Shown in pieces: positions 61,529 to 64,000 of a DNA stretch of 64,000 bases. A program made the translations under genes and the position numbers. The notes beneath the pieces were generated by a model that saw nothing but the letters and a program-made list of their open reading frames with translations, did no database searches and was not told the origin of the DNA. The DNA is from Sediminibacterium sp. TEGAF015 (GTDB taxonomy: Bacteria > Bacteroidota > Bacteroidia > Chitinophagales > Chitinophagaceae). Location of the stretch: positions 2,604,501-2,668,500 of the forward strand of contig NZ_AP026683.1 in the NCBI RefSeq assembly GCF_025997995.1. Reading direction: 5' to 3'. Numbering within the stretch: the stretch's first letter is position 1; the number at the start of each line of letters is the position of its first letter.

Positions 61529-62309
61529 TGTTGTTCTGTATTTTTTCTAGCGCTTCTTTTTTAAGCGGGTATATACTTAATGTGGCAGCTACTACCGCAT
61601 AGGCAGGGGCTAAAATCCACCCGATTAGGGGTAATAAATGAAACAGATAAAATACAAGACCATTTCCGATGGCCAGTCCTTTATGGGCTGCAACAAAGGC
61701 AATGCTTTCAGAAGTTGACTTTTTATGTCTTTCCATGCTATAATCCAGCATGGAGAAGCCGTAGTAGTAGCACTCCAGAATTAAAGCAAGAAATGGAGTA
61801 AGCCATCCGAGTAGCGGAATCAAACTTAAAAAAATGATACTGAGAACATATACTGTTTGCCACAAACTGTTTCGGATGGCCAGTTGAATACCACGCACTA
61901 TATCTTTCAGGAACTGAGTGGTATTAAAAGGAAAATCCTTGTTTTCTAAAATCGCTTCTGTTTTCTCACTTAAGTAGGCAAACAACGGAGAGCCTACAAT
62001 GAGAAATAAATATTTAAAGAGAGAAAAATAAAAAAGCATCAGCAGGATCCATAATAACATGCTTCCCATGGTGAAAATGAATCCGAGGAAACCACTGTCG
62101 ATAGTATCCAGCCATCTTTTCAGTCCGGTATTCAGTGCAATCCACTCAATAGCATTATTAACGCTCTGGCTAAAAAAATACATGCCGGTGAGAAAAAGCA
62201 ACATATAAAGCAATCCTGGAACAATGATCCATTTCCAAAGTTTATGTGCTTTAATGAAACGGTGCGCTGCTCCGTAAGCCTGTATTGATATGATAATTTC
62301 CTTTAGCAA
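61521..62309 (-). CDS. EI24/CysZ-like membrane protein
   Basis: This 262-residue integral membrane protein has about five to six hydrophobic segments (e.g. KWIIVPGLLYMLLFLTGMYF, GFIFTMGSMLLWILLMLFYF, VFYLFHLLPLIGWILAPAYA). The layout and the PLLGWLTPFLALILECYYYG stretch match the EI24 (PF07264) family that contains CysZ. In E. coli CysZ imports sulfate, but the family is broad, so transport of sulfate is not claimed here. It is coupled to the methyltransferase gene by an 8-base overlap. Confidence 0.83.
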   Translation of the reverse strand: MLKEIIISIQAYGAAHRFIKAHKLWKWIIVPGLLYMLLFLTGMYFFSQSVNNAIEWIALNTGLKRWLDTIDSGFLGFIFTMGSMLLWILLMLFYFSLFKYLFLIVGSPLFAYLSEKTEAILENKDFPFNTTQFLKDIVRGIQLAIRNSLWQTVYVLSIIFLSLIPLLGWLTPFLALILECYYYGFSMLDYSMERHKKSTSESIAFVAAHKGLAIGNGLVFYLFHLLPLIGWILAPAYAVVAATLSIYPLKKEALEKIQNNNG

Positions 62310-62323
62310 TCGGGGGTTTTTGC

Positions 62324-62331
62324 CAAAGATA
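62324..62331 (-). promoter_or_regulatory. -7 promoter element for the EI24-methyltransferase pair
   Basis: Minus-strand TATCTTTG matches TAnnTTTG exactly, 15 bases before the EI24 ATG. The same octamer precedes menG. Confidence 0.45.
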
Positions 62332-62343
62332 GCAAATAGGATT

Positions 62344-63348
62344 CTAAAACTTGGGGCAGTTCACTGGCCTGTCTGTATTGGGTCTTCTGATATAAATCAG
62401 GGAAACTTCAATTCCTCCTCTGTTCATGGAAGCTGTTCTTAAAGAGGAAGTATTGTAATCGTAGGTTGCACCAATTCGGATATTGTTAAACTCAATGCCA
62501 ATATAAGGAATGATGGCATCTTTCATTCTCATCCAGGCACCAATGTATAAGCTCGTTGGGTTGAGTTGATCAGGCGTTGCATTCAGTTGTATGGCACCCC
62601 CGATAATGGTTTGAGAAGCCTGTGCCTGAAAACTCTGTGATCCGCTCAGGTGAAGGGTTGCAGAAGTGCTTAGTGGAAAATAGGCCCCTGCATGAATATT
62701 GGTTCTGGGCTTCAGTGCATATTCGGCTCCGGTAAAAGATTGCCGGGGCCTATTAATATGGTACATGCTGATGCCAAAATAGAAATTATTATTCTCGTTG
62801 GTACTTCCGTTGTACAATAAACCTGCGTTTAAATCGAGGTATTTTGATTTGAGTGTGGTATTGTTGAATATCTCTGAACTCACTCTGGTAAAACCAGCTG
62901 TAGTTAACTGATCTTCAAAATTGAGATTAGTGGTATTGATAAACATATTGGCATATGTTCCCTGAAAGCCAAGTCCAATCTGGTGCATACCATCTTCATC
63001 CAGGCTCTTGTGATAAGCTGTTGAGAAACTTCCGTAATTAAACTGAACTGCGCCATTACTGCTATTGTCGTTGAATCCCATGAAGCCCACACCCCAGGTA
63101 TCGCCTCTTTGCATTTTATTCTGCATGATTTGAAAATCGATGGAAGCAGTTGCCGTTGTAAAAGCATTGTTGATGCCTGGCCATTGATTGCGATAATTAC
63201 CTGCTATGCGATAAGTACCAAAAAATTTACCAGTGAAGGCGGGATTTAAAGTAAGCGGGGAAGAAAAAAATTGAGAAAAATGCGGATCCTGTGCCTGCGC
63301 TACCAAAGACAAAAAAGCCCCACATCCCCAAAGCAGAAGTTTACGCAT
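62344..63348 (-). CDS. PorP/SprF family T9SS outer-membrane protein
   Basis: This 334-residue protein has a signal peptide (about 1-19, ending VAQAQ), then DPHFSQFFSSPLTLNPAFTG, the hallmark of the PorP/SprF family, and a barrel pattern (GNYRNQWPGINN, YGSFSTAYHKS, NAGLLYNGSTN) to IEVSLIYIRRP. In T9SS systems PorP/SprF proteins anchor or support secretion of partner surface proteins. A typical large partner gene (SprB-like) is not adjacent, so it is an orphan here. Together with the porT-like gene and the DUF1501 sorting domain it shows that the host uses T9SS. Confidence 0.88.
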   Translation of the reverse strand: MRKLLLWGCGAFLSLVAQAQDPHFSQFFSSPLTLNPAFTGKFFGTYRIAGNYRNQWPGINNAFTTATASIDFQIMQNKMQRGDTWGVGFMGFNDNSSNGAVQFNYGSFSTAYHKSLDEDGMHQIGLGFQGTYANMFINTTNLNFEDQLTTAGFTRVSSEIFNNTTLKSKYLDLNAGLLYNGSTNENNNFYFGISMYHINRPRQSFTGAEYALKPRTNIHAGAYFPLSTSATLHLSGSQSFQAQASQTIIGGAIQLNATPDQLNPTSLYIGAWMRMKDAIIPYIGIEFNNIRIGATYDYNTSSLRTASMNRGGIEVSLIYIRRPNTDRPVNCPKF

Positions 63349-63398
63349 ACAGTTTTGTTCCTTCTAAAGATACAATTTTATTGAGGCATGCAGCTTTG

Positions 63399-64000
63399 CT
63401 ATGATTGCATTTTTGAGCCATATGCCAGGTCGCCGGCGTCACCTAAACCCGGAACGATATACGACTTGGCAGTCAGTTCTTCGTCAATATCGCCACACCA
63501 GATTTTAATATTGGTTCCGCATTCTCTTTCTAGGAATTCAATACCTACAGTGCAGGCGATGGCTACTACCACGTGAATATTTGCCGGATTCCATTCTGCT
63601 TTCATGTGTTGAATGGTCTTTACCAAGGAGGCACCGGTGGCAAGCATGGGGTCAGAAATTAACACAACTCTGTTATTCAGGTCCGGACAGCTCATGTATT
63701 CCATGCTTATTTCAAAACTCCCATCTCTGTGGTGTTTGCGGTACGCAGACACAAATGCATTGTCGGCTTTATCAAAGTAGTTAAGCATACCATTGTGCAT
63801 AGGTAATCCTGCTCTTAAGATGGTTGCCAAAACGGGCTGATCTTTTAATAGTTTGCTTTCGTGTGTTCCCAATGGAGTAGCTATTTCAACCGTTTCCCAG
63901 GGAAGTTCCTTGCTGATTTCATAAGCAGCTACTTCTGCAATACGCTCCAGGTTTCTTCTGAAACGCATGCGGTCGCCTTGTACGTTTACATTTCTTAACT
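63399..64000 (-). CDS. upp: Uracil phosphoribosyltransferase, 5' end beyond the window
   Basis: The frame runs on past Met 63968 to the window edge, giving LRNVNVQGDR before MRFRRNLERI, which fits the UPRT N-terminal part; the true start is outside. The visible ~200 residues include the PRPP loop DPMLATGASLVKTI, the flexible-loop region TILRAGLPMHNGML and the uracil-binding C-terminus YIVPGLGDAGDLAYGS. It converts uracil and PRPP to UMP (salvage). No uraA-like permease is visible. Confidence 0.93.
   Translation of the reverse strand, partial: LRNVNVQGDRMRFRRNLERIAEVAAYEISKELPWETVEIATPLGTHESKLLKDQPVLATILRAGLPMHNGMLNYFDKADNAFVSAYRKHHRDGSFEISMEYMSCPDLNNRVVLISDPMLATGASLVKTIQHMKAEWNPANIHVVVAIACTVGIEFLERECGTNIKIWCGDIDEELTAKSYIVPGLGDAGDLAYGSKMQS

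Noticed and set aside
1-64000. tRNA, rRNA, insertion sequences, phage or integrative-element boundaries
   Set aside because: No tRNA T-loop/acceptor pattern, no transposase or integrase gene and no terminal repeats were found in any intergenic stretch.

Overview
The window is chromosomal DNA from a member of the Bacteroidota, most likely a Chitinophagaceae-type bacterium (the family is an inference). The evidence is AT-rich DNA, TAnnTTTG (-7 type) promoters in place of E. coli-like ones, and type IX secretion (T9SS) parts and cargo: a C-terminal sorting domain on the DUF1501 protein, PorT-like and PorP/SprF-like proteins. There are also carboxypeptidase-like plus TonB receptor fusions and a bacillithiol gene (bshA). 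I see no rRNA, tRNA, insertion sequence, prophage or CRISPR array.

Layout. 0-5.6 kb (+): the end of a DUF1800 gene, a DUF1501 gene with a T9SS signal, and a TonB receptor. 5.6-10.8 kb (-): a giant secreted repeat protein with YadA-head-like motifs, split by one in-frame TAG, and a small T9SS-type protein. 11-13 kb: a DUF2721 membrane protein and a kelch/membrane protein split by an in-frame TAA. 13.1-22.4 kb (-): an ABC exporter, response regulator, sensor kinase and a CzcC/CzcB/CzcA-like metal efflux system. 22.5-31 kb (mostly -): housekeeping genes ykuK-like, lytic transglycosylase, gatA, tatA, rplS, rny, zapA, a coiled-coil protein and pheT. 31-40.7 kb (+): a beta-barrel-like protein, then dnaB, rsmE, an L,D-transpeptidase, an acetyltransferase-like gene, dnaX and a thioredoxin-like/TPR-like protein. 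40.7-45.9 kb: a DtxR-type regulator divergent from a TonB receptor, a CDGSH protein, a CoA-binding protein and a phosphoesterase fused to a PQQ-type propeller. 46-54.3 kb: comM, then a minus-strand run of menG, porT-like, dihydroorotase, a short MutS relative, a nitrilase-family protein and a flavin amine oxidase. 54.4-64 kb: rsgA, gamma-carbonic anhydrase, class III aminotransferase, a ParD/ParE pair, bshA, an M28 peptidase, a small membrane protein, an RsmI-like methyltransferase, an EI24 protein, a PorP/SprF protein and upp, which runs off the end.

Points of most interest. (1) dnaX carries a run of ten A residues just after the clamp-loader core, and both alternative frames stop within a few codons, which is the arrangement expected for making a short gamma-like subunit by slippage. 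(2) The 318-base gap before dnaB has four DnaA-box-like sequences in one orientation, 21-22 bases apart, at the point where gene direction switches from leftward to rightward: a candidate oriC or DnaA-controlled dnaB promoter. (3) Two neighbouring surface-protein genes are each cut by a single nonsense codon. In the larger gene the stop is the only difference between two copies of a 155-base repeat. (4) Candidate operators can be read next to the DtxR-divergent receptor, the efflux operon and the ParDE pair.
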